The notes under the pieces are model-generated. The model was not told the DNA's origin. It searched no databases and worked only from the letters and a program-made list of their open reading frames with translations. A program made the position numbers and the translations under genes. A stretch of DNA of 64,000 bases from Sinohyriopsis cumingii (Eukaryota; Mollusca; Bivalvia; Unionida; Unionidae), in contig CM068827.1 of assembly GCA_028554795.2 (NCBI GenBank), positions 72,699,809 through 72,763,808 of the forward strand. Reading direction: 5' to 3'. Below, in pieces: positions 52,928 through 64,000 of the stretch (position 1 is its first letter; every line of letters begins with the position of its first letter).

Positions 52928-53093
52928 GCAAGTCCGACCTTAGAATGTGTGGGCGCAAGGCAGCATGCGGGGCCCAAGGCAGCAAAAGCAATGAGCGGGG
53001 CCCCAAGCAAACAAATTGCATTGCGGAATTGTTTCTCTGAAAGCGCAGGGCCCAAGGCGGTTGCCTCGTTCGCCTTGCCCTAGGGCCGGGCCT
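52928..53093 (+). mobile_element. MITE family 2, near-complete copy
   Basis: Ends TTGCCCTAGGGCCGGGCCTG, inverse of the CAGGCCCGGCCCTA start seen at 52182. The internal GGGGCCCAAGGC motif occurs more than once. Confidence 0.68.
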
Positions 53094-53926
53094 GAAATTT
53101 GGTACACTTTCAGTAGGCTCAGATGCATGATCAAGTGATTACGGTGTACGATGTGCCATTGACCTGTGGTGTATATCACTTTTCTTTGGTCGACAAATCC
53201 TTGTATTGAATAAAAAATTAGTTATTTGTTTTATTATATGAGTTTTTCTTTAACTTGTTTAATAGGTCAGAACTCTGTGAAATTTAAACTGCATACAAAT
53301 ACACGACACTGTGGGTTTTTTAAAAGGACGTTTAGTTATTAATTTAAAGATAAATGAAAATAATCCTAAAAGAAGAAATCAACAAGAATTAACGGCAAAT
53401 GCTTTTGACACATTTTCTTTTCTTTTGCTAAATTTAAAATAAAATAAAATACAAAGACTCTTTTATTTGAAAAGAGATTAAACGTAAAGACATCCCGTCA
53501 CGGATTCATGACATGTAAATTCATACTCAAGCTTAACTGTACGCTGTAAATAAGCACGCTGTAGATTACTAAACTGGCAAACCGTTTGAATCTTTTATCA
53601 CACTTCGCGCTCTTCACCTGTTATACTCTTTAAGAATATATCTTTGCTGAAAAGTTGTTTTGATCTCAGCGTCATCTCAACTCTAGTGCATCATCTTTAT
53701 GCATTAATAAACAAATTTGTCGACTGTATCCTGTCTTTTTATCTATTATCGCAGATTGAAATCTAATGAAAAAATAACGTATAAACAACTCAAACAATTT
53801 AAGTCGGTTCAGATGAGCTTCACTGTGACATCCCCGGTGTATTGTTAAGTCTGCCGCGTGTTTTCCTTGTAGTTATCGGGCCACTAATTATTTTACAGCC
53901 ATAGAACCAATCTAATTATGGGGCCT

Positions 53927-53964
<38 letters not shown>

Positions 53965-56861
53965 TTTGGATTTTTAACGTAGCTTTAACAATTTTTCAGT
54001 CATATCGCTACGATGTCTGCACTGTGACAGTTTATAGTGATGTCTAGTATTGGGGCATCTTGACGCAGACATGTAGCATGATGTCCCACCCAGTCACATT
54101 ATCCTGACACCAGACCGTCCAGTCCTCGCCAGTTGTTTGATCTAATAAAGAATTTCTGATATTTTCTTCTACGTCTTAAGTAGAATCTTTAAATCCTGTT
54201 CCAAAGTATTTGTTAATAAAAGATTGAAGAAAATGCAATATGAATTAATTCTTATCAAAATGAACGTTTTCTTCAGATATCACTTTAGTAGCAAATTTAC
54301 ATCGCTCTGGTAATGGTAGCAATCCTTGCAACGGGAGATAACCCACTGTTAGAAGTACGATCAAACTTGAGTGCGCTCGTGAACGCCAGAAGAACTGATT
54401 CAGTTCAGAAACGTTCATTCATCTATTTGTGTACGTTGGGATGAAATGTACACGCGCACAGAACAGCATATGATGAAGTGTCTTGGCCAATAGGAGAAAG
54501 GAGAAATTTTTGTCCGAAAATAATTAAGGATGTGTGGTGCTCAGGTAACACTACAAAACTTTTTCGTTTGTACATCTTACTTGGGAGTGAAGATCGGATG
54601 TCAGCCGTGTCTTGTATGCACTGTGGTGAATTGCGTTCTTCTAATGGAAATGATCAATGATGGTTCATTACTGATTTGTTAAAACAAATAACAGTATACA
54701 TTAGCAAATTATCATTTTACACATATTTTATTCACAGGAAAATATAGAGATCGCACTGGAAGCGTATTTAATTATTTTTCAGCTTGGTAAACCCATAAAA
54801 ATGGTGGATCCAGGAATGTCATTTGAGTGAAGGGGTGGGGCATAATAACGGGGATCCTAAAAAGGCAGGCGATGGGTCTGTGGGACAGAGCTCCGTGTGT
54901 GTGTGTGTGCGCGTGTGTGTGTGTTGGGGTGGGGGCTATGGGTAAACCCCTTAAAGTTCGTGCATTTTAAGCATTTCCATGACATATACTCTTAAATATT
55001 TAACTTGGAAGAAAATTTTACTTTACAAAACGTACCAGTTGATCTTGTTGTTTATGGGGGTGGGGGTGGGTGGTTGGGGGTCCTTGTCTTCGCCCCTGTA
55101 TTCCAAGATAATTTCATCTCTGCAAACTGTTTTACAGCAGTCTCTTTTTTTGTTTTTAAATTTCGGGCGTGACTATTTCTAAAACTTCAGGTGGATTTTG
55201 ATACCCCATTTGAAAATGAGTTGGTTACACAGCCGTCTGTATATTCAATAAAAATTAAAGCAAATTAACCAAACCATCATCAACAAGGATATACTTTTAT
55301 ATAGTCAGAATACGTTACTGTACGTATATAGCTATATCAAAGCCTTTATTTCGATGCTAATCCAAAGAAAGAAAGAAAGAGAGAAACGCTACAAATTCTT
55401 GCTTTGGGTCTTAGATATGTCGACAAATATAATGATTGGGCGGATTGCGCGCGCTTTTTTCACTCGATACTGTGAAACGCATAAGCAGACAATAGGAACA
55501 AACTATTCTTTTGTTTAATTTTTTCGTGTGCAGAAAATGACAATCTGAAAAAAAATCAAGACATAACCAAGATCCGACCGTTTTGTTGACCTTTGGAAAT
55601 CCCTGTCCATACATTTTAAAGTTATCTATCACCTAAAGCGTTGCATTTCGTGTTATGGATAGTTATCGTTACCAACTTTATATTTCGAATGATGTTTCTA
55701 CTCTCAGCAGTATGAAAGCTGTAATTTGATTGGTGAAGAAAGAGGTTAACATAACAATACATCGTATCGTTGCCTGTCGGATCTACTTGTTGTTAAGTAG
55801 GTCTGTTTTAAGCAGACTGAGAAATTGTGGGATACTATAACAAAAATTCTCTCCAAAACCTACAAAAATCAACATCACAAAACTCAGCTCCAAACCCCCA
55901 TTACCTCGGTCGGTGCCTTACATCCTAATGATTGTATAGTGTTATGTATATTTGATTTAATTTATATTTGATTTAATTTAATTGATTGTAAGTTTTAAAA
56001 TCTTTTTAATTTTCATTTCATTATATGTCAAAATAATGTAATTTTGTTTACTAGGAATTTGATAGTTTACATAAATTAGTTTGACCTAAGAGTTAGTTCT
56101 TGGTTTTGATTGAGGGTCAAGTAAACAACTTTTTTAAAAATTCATTTTTAATGTGTGAATGATAATCGTGGAATCGAGGCTGTACTGGTTTATGTGCCAT
56201 TAGACTTATAGATTCCTTCCAAGCCTTTCTAGAATGTGATCACGTGACCCTCATCCTGGAATCTGTTTTACGTCTCAAGTTACTGTATAACCTTTGTTTA
56301 TAGAGATATTTGTCAGTTGGGCTTCTAAACACTGTGACGTAAAGATGTTCGTTTTGTTGTGACAGTTTGGAGTTATAATTTTTACTCAAATTGTTTTGGA
56401 TTCTAAAAGATTAAATCTTTTTCCTGGAAATATTTGATTGCTCATACAAAATTCTTGGACAAAGACATTTATTTAAATTTTATTCGGAAATTCAAACACC
56501 GGAATAGTATTGACTGTGAAACAACAAAGAAATGTAGACATGACAGCACAATACTAGCTACCATATAGGTCATCGCCTTCCATTTTGGAATTTTCGTCCG
56601 GACTCGAACTTGAATTCATTAGAACTTTTCATCACTACGATTTCTAAAATTTATTTCGTGGATTATTCTTGGATTAATTTTGGATTTGATTCTTAAAACC
56701 GTAAGGGTTTTTTTTTCTTCAATTTTTACAGTTTTTTTCCCAGGGAAATAAATCATTTGTTAATTTTTTTAACGCTTGTTTTCAATCTTTCTTCTGTTAT
56801 TGTTCGTTAGAGCCTAAACAAGTAACATAGGAATAGGGAATATTGAAATATATTATTCCAG

Positions 56862-56863
<2 letters not shown>
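53094..56863. other. AT-rich host DNA, no gene recognised
   Basis: Simple repeats (GT)n at 53931-53963 and 54891-54924; G-rich stretches around 54,920 and 55,055. No coding signal. Confidence 0.4.

Positions 56864-56929
<66 letters not shown>
56864..56929. repeat. (TA)n microsatellite
   Basis: About 66 bp of TA. Confidence 0.95.
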
Positions 56930-56931
<2 letters not shown>

Positions 56932-57370
56932 GTTAGTTGGTGACTCATTTCTAATTTTGATCTGAAAAATGGGAGCGGTCTTAAAATCAAAGTTGCATTT
57001 TCAACATTGTTTGAAATTGATCTTTAGCTGTCCTACCAGTGCATTACCAGGAAGAAGGATGTTTGTTTTGTCAACTCCTCTTGAGATGTTAGTCACTAAT
57101 TTTTGACCACGAAAATTGAGATAAAGGTTCCATAGAAGGATCTCTGTGCTGATATAGGTATGTGTAGAACAGGTTTTAGACTTAAAGCTTGAGGTCATGT
57201 TTATCGCATGCACAGGCACGCATTTATGTGGGAGGCAGTTAGATTGTCACGTCAAAGGTTTTGATATTCAAAGATGTTCGAACGGTAAAGTCTGTTTCGA
57301 AATCACACAGAAGGAAAATTACTGCAAATGGTATTCGTAAAATGTGTGTCCATCATGCATGACCCTAGGG

Positions 57371-58206
57371 CAGTGGTTCCCAAGCTTTTCAAGTAGAGGG
57401 CCATATCTACTATTTTCGGTAACTAAGCGGGCCACAACGTTATAAAATTATAAATGTTTATCAATGTTTATAAAATTATAAAAGTCGTGTAATATCATTC
57501 TTAAATATATTAACTTTCAGCAACCATATTCTAAAACTTTAAAAGCAGTCAGTGTCAGTCCTGCACTACAGTCATTTTCGGTTTTAAATCAAATCCGCAG
57601 ATTAAGCAAACCGGTTTACCACTACGACTAGGCACAAACATAAATTTCTCCGTCCAGTCTGCGTTGAATTCACGACAAGCAACGTTCTCACGTTTTCGCT
57701 TATTAGCATTGTTTGATTCTACGTTATCCACGTTCATGCTTATCGGCTTTAACGGTAAATTTGTATCTGAAAAATCTAATTTCAACACGAAACTGCAGAC
57801 TGCTAAACAGTTGTAACAGATGACATCATGGCGTCTTGCGCACTCTGATTGGTCGACAAGGCTGGGAAAAGGGTATTTCCAAACGTTTCGTTCGCTAACT
57901 CAACGGGCGCATTCGATAATTATATCCGAGGACAACAAAATAGCGCAGAGTTAATTATCGAACGCCGACGGAGCTCCGAGTGCTCGACCAAAATGACAGA
58001 CTTCTTAGAAATAACATTTTAGACTCTAGAATACTGTAGATCGCGCATTATTGCAACTTTCGTCTAGTTATTATTTATTTATTTGAACGTCAATAAATTG
58101 TTGAAATTATTAAAATACGTTATAGTAAATATAGAGGCATCGCGGGCCACTTTATGAGAGCTGACGGGCCACAAGTTGCCCGCGGGCCGTGGTTTGGGAA
58201 CCTCTG
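57371..58206 (-). mobile_element. Internally deleted hAT DNA transposon
   Basis: 836 bp from CAGTGGTTCCCAAGC to GGTTTGGGAACCTCTG, imperfect inverted ends of hAT type. Flanks CCCTAGGG (57363-57370) and CCCTAGGA (58207-58214) are a 7/8 eight-base duplication. It contains one transposase fragment. The insertion lies inside a family 2 MITE. Confidence 0.85.
57555..57788 (-). pseudogene. hAT transposase N-terminal fragment with zinc finger
   Basis: 77 codons. REFNADWTEKFMFVP then GKPVCLICGFDLKP is the N-terminal CxxC zinc-finger region of hAT transposases related to GTF2IRD2/SPIN-DOC-like proteins. The second half of the finger and the catalytic domain are missing, consistent with an internal deletion. 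Confidence 0.72.
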
Positions 58207-58345
58207 CCCTAGGATGTGCGGGGCTCAAGGCAGCAAGCGATGAGCGGGGCCCCAAGCAAAAAAATTGCATTGCGGAGCTGATTAACTGAAAGCGCGGGGC
58301 CCAAGGCGGTTGCCTCGTTCGCCTTGCCTTAAGACCGGGCATGCT
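58207..58345 (+). mobile_element. MITE family 2, copy interrupted by hAT
   Basis: GGATGTGCGGGGCTCAAGGC onward matches 52928-53093. The first bases of the copy (~57356-57370) are on the far side of the hAT insertion. Confidence 0.68.
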
Positions 58346-58439
58346 GCCAATGTCAATATACTTTGATCGTTTACTGCATTGTTCGTTCACTGTAATGAAA
58401 CTTCGGCTTGTTTGATCTTCGGTCTAACCGTCGTTTCTG

Positions 58440-58525
58440 AAGTCGGGTGGGCCTCTCCATGCAACAGATGCAAAGAGCGGGATATATTTTCCCGGTTGCT
58501 TCCCCCACCCCCGTCGGCCCTGAGT
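58440..58525 (-). mobile_element. MITE family 1, partial copy
   Basis: GATATATTTTCCCGGTTGCT then CCCCGTCGGCCCTGAG matches the right part of 401-580 in the same orientation; the other end is lost. Confidence 0.5.
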
Positions 58526-58704
58526 ATATGTTGTTTAATGTTATAACCGAAATATGGTATTTTTTGACTGAGTGTTAAGATAAACATTGCAAAAGCAGTA
58601 TGCTACTACATTCTTCCACTGCTGCCACCCTCTAAGAACACATTTAATAGCTTGTGCAAGCTAATCAGGGTCTGGGCCAGAAAATTATGTTTATAGTGTT
58701 TTAA

Positions 58705-58905
58705 TGGGTTTTAACGATATGCTTAAATAACTTCTCAAATGATTTATTTATTGGGTTTTAACGATATGCTTAAATACCTTCTCGAATGATTTGTTTGTTG
58801 GGTTTTAACGATATGCTCAAATAACCTCTCGAATGATTTGTTTATAGTGCTTCCAATGGGTTTTAACGATATGCTGAAAGAGCCTCTCCGATGATATGTT
58901 TAAAA
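58705..58905. repeat. ~47-55 bp tandem repeat, four units
   Basis: Four units beginning TGGGTTTTAACGATATGCT, each followed by a diverged CTCGAATGATTTGTTT-like end. Confidence 0.9.
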
Positions 58906-59280
58906 CAACGAGTGCTAAAAAAGAAAATAAATGAATATATTGAAAACGTTTTAGAAAACTGTTTTGTAAAATGGATAATCTAAGAACCACAATAACAATA
59001 TCATAACAATTTGTTGTCACGTTTGAAGAAATGTACAAAATATATGATAAAAACATGGTTCTAAGGTAGTTTAAGTCAATCATGTGATTTAACAAAGAAT
59101 ATCATAGTGAAATTATCATGCTGATATATTTTTATACATTGTGATCAGATTACTATTAATACTATCCTACGTTTATTGAGATAAAATAATTTAGAAATGA
59201 AATTCTTTAAAAAGGCTTAAGGAAAATAAAACTATAATAATATAGAAATGGAAAATATTTTTAACAAAATGGTTTAAAGA

Positions 59281-59311
<31 letters not shown>

Positions 59312-60117
59312 TAAAATGGACAACAATGTTAAACATGACTGAAAGAAAAACTAATAGTAATAATAGAGAAACGAAAATTAATTTTTAAAAATGGTTTAAA
59401 GAGAAATAACAATAATATAAAACTGGACAATAATGTTAAAATTTCTGAAAGAAAATTAATGGTAATAGTAGATATGGATAGTAATTTCTAATAGGGTTTA
59501 GATAAAGAATATATAGGACAGAACGTTGTATGTCCTGAGGTAGAACGTAATTAAATTCGTTTAAAATTATCAAAGATTGATTTTAATAATCTTATTAAAA
59601 GTTACAGGTGATGACACAAAACCAATTTACAGAACATATACCATATTCTTTTGGCCATACATTAGTTGGAAGTGATGTGTTGAAGTAATGAAAACATGCC
59701 AACTAACAATATTAAGTAATATTTGCCTTTTTCTGTTGAGCGATTTGAATTCATTGCTAGTTTTCAATTCATTCAGGGCTTGATAATACAGGTAAAGCTA
59801 TGAAGTAAGACGAGTTTAAGAAGACCATTTTTTTGCAATAAAAAACTCGAACTTCTATTCATTATGAATGAAGGGTGTTTACTCATATGTTTGTAGGAAT
59901 AGCGTTTCAAGATTCCAAGGTGAAACATTACCCGAAAAACATGAAAAACATATTATTTTTTTTTAAATCCCAGTCTTAGAAATGAAAATATGTGATTATG
60001 CTCAGAGCAGATTGGTTTAGAATATAACTCAGGATGCAAACATTTAGGTTTTTCCGTGATCATTTAAAAAAAATATTTATGTATTGATTCTTGCTGAGAC
60101 AGGTGACAGTGAAGCAC
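58906..60117. other. AT-rich host DNA
   Basis: (AAT)n at 59280-59309. The stretch 59,515-59,622 recurs, diverged, at 60,522-60,630 (CAGAACGTTGTATGTCCTGA against CAGAAGGTTGTATGTGCTGA), so a ~1-kb segment was duplicated. No gene. Confidence 0.45.
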
Positions 60118-61235
60118 TATAAGTTAGACTGGTGTTATTATACAAGCAGTGTTAAGTTAAACGCATGCTATTATGTAGGAAGTGTAAGTTAGACCCGTGT
60201 TATTATATAAGCAGTGTAAGTTGGATCAGTGTTATTATGTAAGCTAGACCCATAATATTGTGTAAGCAGTGCACGTTAGACCCATATTATTATACAAGCA
60301 GGGCACGTTAGACGCATATTATTATACAAGAAGGGCACGTTAGACCCATATTATTATACAAGCAGTGCACGTTAGACCCATATTATTATACAAGAAGGGC
60401 ACGTTAGACCCATATTATTATACAAGCAGGGCACGTTAGACCCATATTATTATACAAGCAGTGCACGTTAGACCCATATTATTATACAAGCAGTGCACGT
60501 TAGACCCATATTATTATACAAGCAGGACAGAAGGTTGTATGTGCTGAGGAAAAACATTAATTTACTTCGTTTTAAAAATTATCAAAAACTGATTTCAGTA
60601 CTCTTAGAAAATGATATAGGTGATAAAACAAAAACGTTATGCTATTTTGTAAGCAGTGCGAGTTAGACCAATCTTATTTTATAAGCAGTATAATTTAAAT
60701 CCATTTTATTATGTAAGTAATGAAAGTTAGACCCATGTTATTATGTAAGCAGTGTAAGTTAGAACAATGTTTTTATGTAAGCAGTGTAAGTTAGAACAAT
60801 GTTTTCATGTAAGCAGTGTAAGTTAGAACCATGTTTTTATATAAGCAGTGTAAGTTAGAACCATGTTTTCATGTAAGCAGTGTAAGTTAGAACCATGTTT
60901 TTATGTAAGCAGTGTAAGTTAGAACCATGTTTTCATGTAAGCAGTGTAAGTTAGAACCATGTTTTTATGTAAGCAGTGTAAGTTAGAACCATGTTTTTAT
61001 GTAAGCATTGTAAGTTAGAACAATGTTTTTATGTAAGCAGTGTAAGTTAGAACCATGTTTTCATGTAAGCAGTGTAAGCTAGACCAATGTTATTATACAA
61101 GCAATGTAAGCTATACCCATGTTATTATACAAGCAATGTAAGCTAGACCTATGCTATTATGTAACCAGTGTAAGATAGACCCATGTTATTATACAAGCAG
61201 TGTAAATAAAACCCATGTTAGTAAGTAAGCAGCCA
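60118..61235. repeat. ~33-bp minisatellite
   Basis: More than 25 units of about 30-33 bp built on GTAAGCAGTGTAAGTTAGA and CCATGTTATTATG. Two sub-families occur: CACGTTAGACCCATATTATT left of 60,520 and AAGTTAGAACCATGTTTTTA right of 60,720. A ~110-bp unrelated segment interrupts the array. Confidence 0.92.
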
Positions 61236-63959
61236 ATCACTAAATTTTGATTGCTTATTGAAATATAATGCTGGGTTAAACAAGAGTTTCTTACTCATGT
61301 TATACAACGTTTATGTACTGAAAATTGAGTTAGGGGTGGTATATTAATTTTGAAGTGAAATTTGTTTAAAGGCAGATAATAAATAAATGACAGATAATCA
61401 GAACACAAAAACATCATCTTATGTTTTATATTTTGACACATATGCAGTGCATTCCTGGGCTATGACGCAATCCCTTGCAAGAAGATAATTCATATCGATT
61501 GTCCCACCATAAATAAGAACTGAAAAAATATTAAGCATTCCAGATAATGATCGTACTGGTTACGTTCCTGAGGTTGACTTAGATTGCCAAGAAGATTTAC
61601 ACGATGCCCACAGCGATTAACCCAAGAATTCTTTTAAGTCTAATATGATTAAGTATCAGACTATCACACGAATTGTTTTGGAAAAGATAAGAAAAACATG
61701 GCAAAAGTGAACAAATGAGTAACTTATTAAAAAAGAGAAATATATTGTACATTAAAGTATAGACAAACTATATGTTAAAATAACCTTGAAAATGTCACGC
61801 GTTAATAAGATATTAAAAATGAATCAACAAGCATGAATAAAATCCTTTTTACTCAAAACGTACAACTGAGAAGCCAGGCAAAACAATAAATTTGTGATTG
61901 TGAATAAAATTGTTATAAGCCGATGAATAACACTGTTTATTGGGGAAACGATTGAAAATGCCAGAAATCATGTAGATGTACATATATGTCATTCTGAAGA
62001 AAACGATGGAAAAAAAGTTATTTGCTGAACTATCATTTAACACAAGAAGATATTTAATGAAGGAGTGATTGATATTAAAATGAAAAATTAAATATAACAC
62101 CCAGTGTACACATTTTCACAGGGAATGCAGTTCTGGAGTTTCAAACTTGCTGATGCATGGTTTTATTATAATCATTTAAAGAAATATATGATGATATGAT
62201 GAATTTGATATTTACATATGCAGAGTTTCTAATTATAGAGGTATTTACTGAAACTGTGTACAAAGATAGGAAAGAAATATTGATGTGTATGATACAGCAG
62301 GATATCTAAATTACCATTTAATGAGGAGTGTATAAAACTCAATGTATATGGTAATTTCAAAGATGGAGCTAACTGGGAAATTATCAATTCTTTTGATGGT
62401 ATGAAAGCAAATATGTATTCATTAATGTTTTTAAATAATGCTAGAAGTGTCACTAGTCACATTATCAGAAACAGTTAACAATCTATAGAAAAACATTTTG
62501 TTTTAAGAAAAATAAATGAGAAATAAAACGAATAAGGGGAAAAAATAAAAAACATCATGAGGATGTATGAAATAAATAAAAACCATATGAGTGCATTAGA
62601 GTATTCAAAGTATAATATTGGTTAATAGCATCAATGTTAATATAAACATTATAAAATGGAAGAATAATTAAATAGCTAAATCTTGTACATCTTTAAAGGG
62701 TGTTCATGAATTGAATCGTTAGACATGCCGTTTCCATGTAACAAATGCTTGTTTCTTTTTATAATTCCGTTTTAATATTTTTAAAACTGTAAAACTTTCT
62801 TCTTTTGCTTTATATTAGGGCTCCTTGACTGTTTCATCAATTTTTCACCATTTAAATCCTTTGTTTGAAAAATATTTGGATTTGTATGCATATTTTTGAA
62901 TTCTGATTTATTTTTCTGTCCAGTTTGGTGTATAACCCTTTCTGAACTTCCCAGTTTTCTTTTCTTACCAAATCACCTAGTTTGTATTTGGAAAATTTAC
63001 TTTAAAATTATAATCAACATATAGATTCATGTAACAAGTTTCTCATTTGCATGTATATTGGCCTCTACAAGTGAAGTTTTAATACTATTCTACCTTTTAT
63101 AATTATATTTATCGATCGATGGTAAAAATTCTAAATATATTTTGCTTTGTTTACTGGGAAAGACTTACACTTCATGCTTTTATTACTGATGTGTTAAACA
63201 ACTATAGTCTTTCCTTCATCAACGTATGATATTACATGTATTATCATCGCAAAGTCATTTCTTAAACGTTTATCATATAATTCTATTCTTGATCACCCCC
63301 AAAATTGTCTGTTTTTTTTATATAATTTCTTTAAATCAATTTTTAAAATAAAATTAGTTTCAATTTTGTTCGCGAGTCACATTTTCCATGCGTATTTGCT
63401 AAATATATCAAGAACAGTTAGTAAATATTTTTTTTTATGCTTACAAGGTACACAATTGCACAAAGTTAACCAAATAGACCATTTAGAGACTAATTTATCA
63501 ATTAGTTGACTGAACGTCTGTTATTATGGGATTATATAACTCTTTTGCTAATTATGTTGTCCACTTCCTCATCGCGTTTTTTATTGACCGTGACCCTATC
63601 GTAAGCATGTGTTTTATAGATGGTTTAACAATTAATTCTTTCTGTTTGGTATTATAGAACCAACATGACATCTAATGCATTCAGCATTTTTTCATCGCAG
63701 TGTGATTTAAGAGTACTGGAACTATACCAGTAGGAGTACTGGAACTATACCAGTAATCATGTTTTTCACATGCATATCAGTTAATTACGATTGAGGGGTA
63801 CATTACGTAACGGGTTTCCGTGTCCGCGATATCAGTAGCCTGGAAATGTTAAACCTTGTTTTTGGTAACAAAGGTTAATGTTTTTATGTATACCTATTTA
63901 CACACTAGATTTGTTTGGCATTGTATCATTTCGTTTACTTCCACTTCAAACAATATAGC

Positions 63960-63960
<1 letters not shown>
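61236..63960. other. AT-rich host DNA, no gene recognised
   Basis: Short frames only. Near 63,712-63,757 a 23-bp segment with GAGTACTGGAACTATACCAG occurs twice in tandem. Confidence 0.4.

Positions 63961-63962
<2 letters not shown>

Positions 63963-64000
<38 letters not shown>
63963..64000. repeat. (TA)n microsatellite at window end
   Basis: TA run continuing out of the window. Confidence 0.9.

Noticed and set aside
60118..61235. CRISPR-like array
   Set aside because: The units abut as a continuous ~33-bp tandem repeat with no unique spacers, and the context is eukaryotic.

Overview
The window looks like a piece of an AT-rich, repeat-dense invertebrate genome. It has long (TA)n, (CA)n, (CATA)n and (TTA)n runs, tRNA-derived SINEs, hAT-type MITEs and decayed retroelements, and no host gene that I can support. 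The SINE type and the kind of virus-like elements suggest a mollusc or another marine lophotrochozoan. That is an inference; nothing here names the species.

The main object is one complete Polinton/Maverick (adintovirus-like) element at 2377-22921 (20,545 bp). It is bounded by a perfect 6-bp target duplication (GATGTA at 2371-2376 and 22922-22927) and by terminal inverted repeats of 395 bp (left) and 355 bp (right) built from ~40-bp tandem units. Most genes are on the minus strand. They include the virion module (adenain-like protease, a C-x-x-C protein, double-jelly-roll major capsid protein, basic core-type protein, penton-like protein, small membrane protein, A32/FtsK-type packaging ATPase), a DD35E integrase with a C-terminal chromodomain, and a protein-primed family B DNA polymerase in three frame-broken pieces. 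Accessory genes include two BIR (IAP-like) proteins, two tandem paralogs with an F-box-like N-terminus, and an SPKK-rich basic protein. On the plus strand are a zinc-knuckle gene and a small right-end gene.

The most unusual observation concerns 3' ends. The three left-end genes (2826-3164, 3584-3892, 4392-4751) and the two right-end genes (21520-22098 minus, 22318-22554 plus) each end 19-63 bases before a 16-nt hairpin (GGCCCTTTTCAGGGCC or AGCCCTTTTCAGGGCT). The hairpin is followed by ACCCA or AGCCA and then a purine-rich GAAAAGA element. That is the layout of replication-dependent histone mRNA 3' ends (SLBP stem-loop plus U7 site). The outermost hairpins lie inside the inverted repeats, so each terminal repeat supplies the 3' end of the outward-facing gene beside it. 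Core genes instead seem to use AATAAA signals and compact TATA promoters, several of which contain the stop codon of the preceding gene.

Several element genes change frame or carry a stop (polymerase twice, capsid N-terminus, ATPase C-terminus, 12.6 kb gene, 13.87 kb gene, zinc-knuckle gene). The copy is therefore either young but already broken, or affected by assembly indels.

Right of the element the sequence is host DNA with old insertions: a Ty3/gypsy integrase remnant (~24.2-24.8 kb), a non-LTR reverse-transcriptase tail (~27.4-28.35 kb), a second, badly decayed virus-like locus (~29.9-33.0 kb: PolB fragments on both strands, a parvovirus-type PLA2 domain, an integrase), SINEs, hAT MITEs, a deleted hAT transposon nested in another repeat (57371-58206), and minisatellites at 58.7 and 60.1-61.2 kb.
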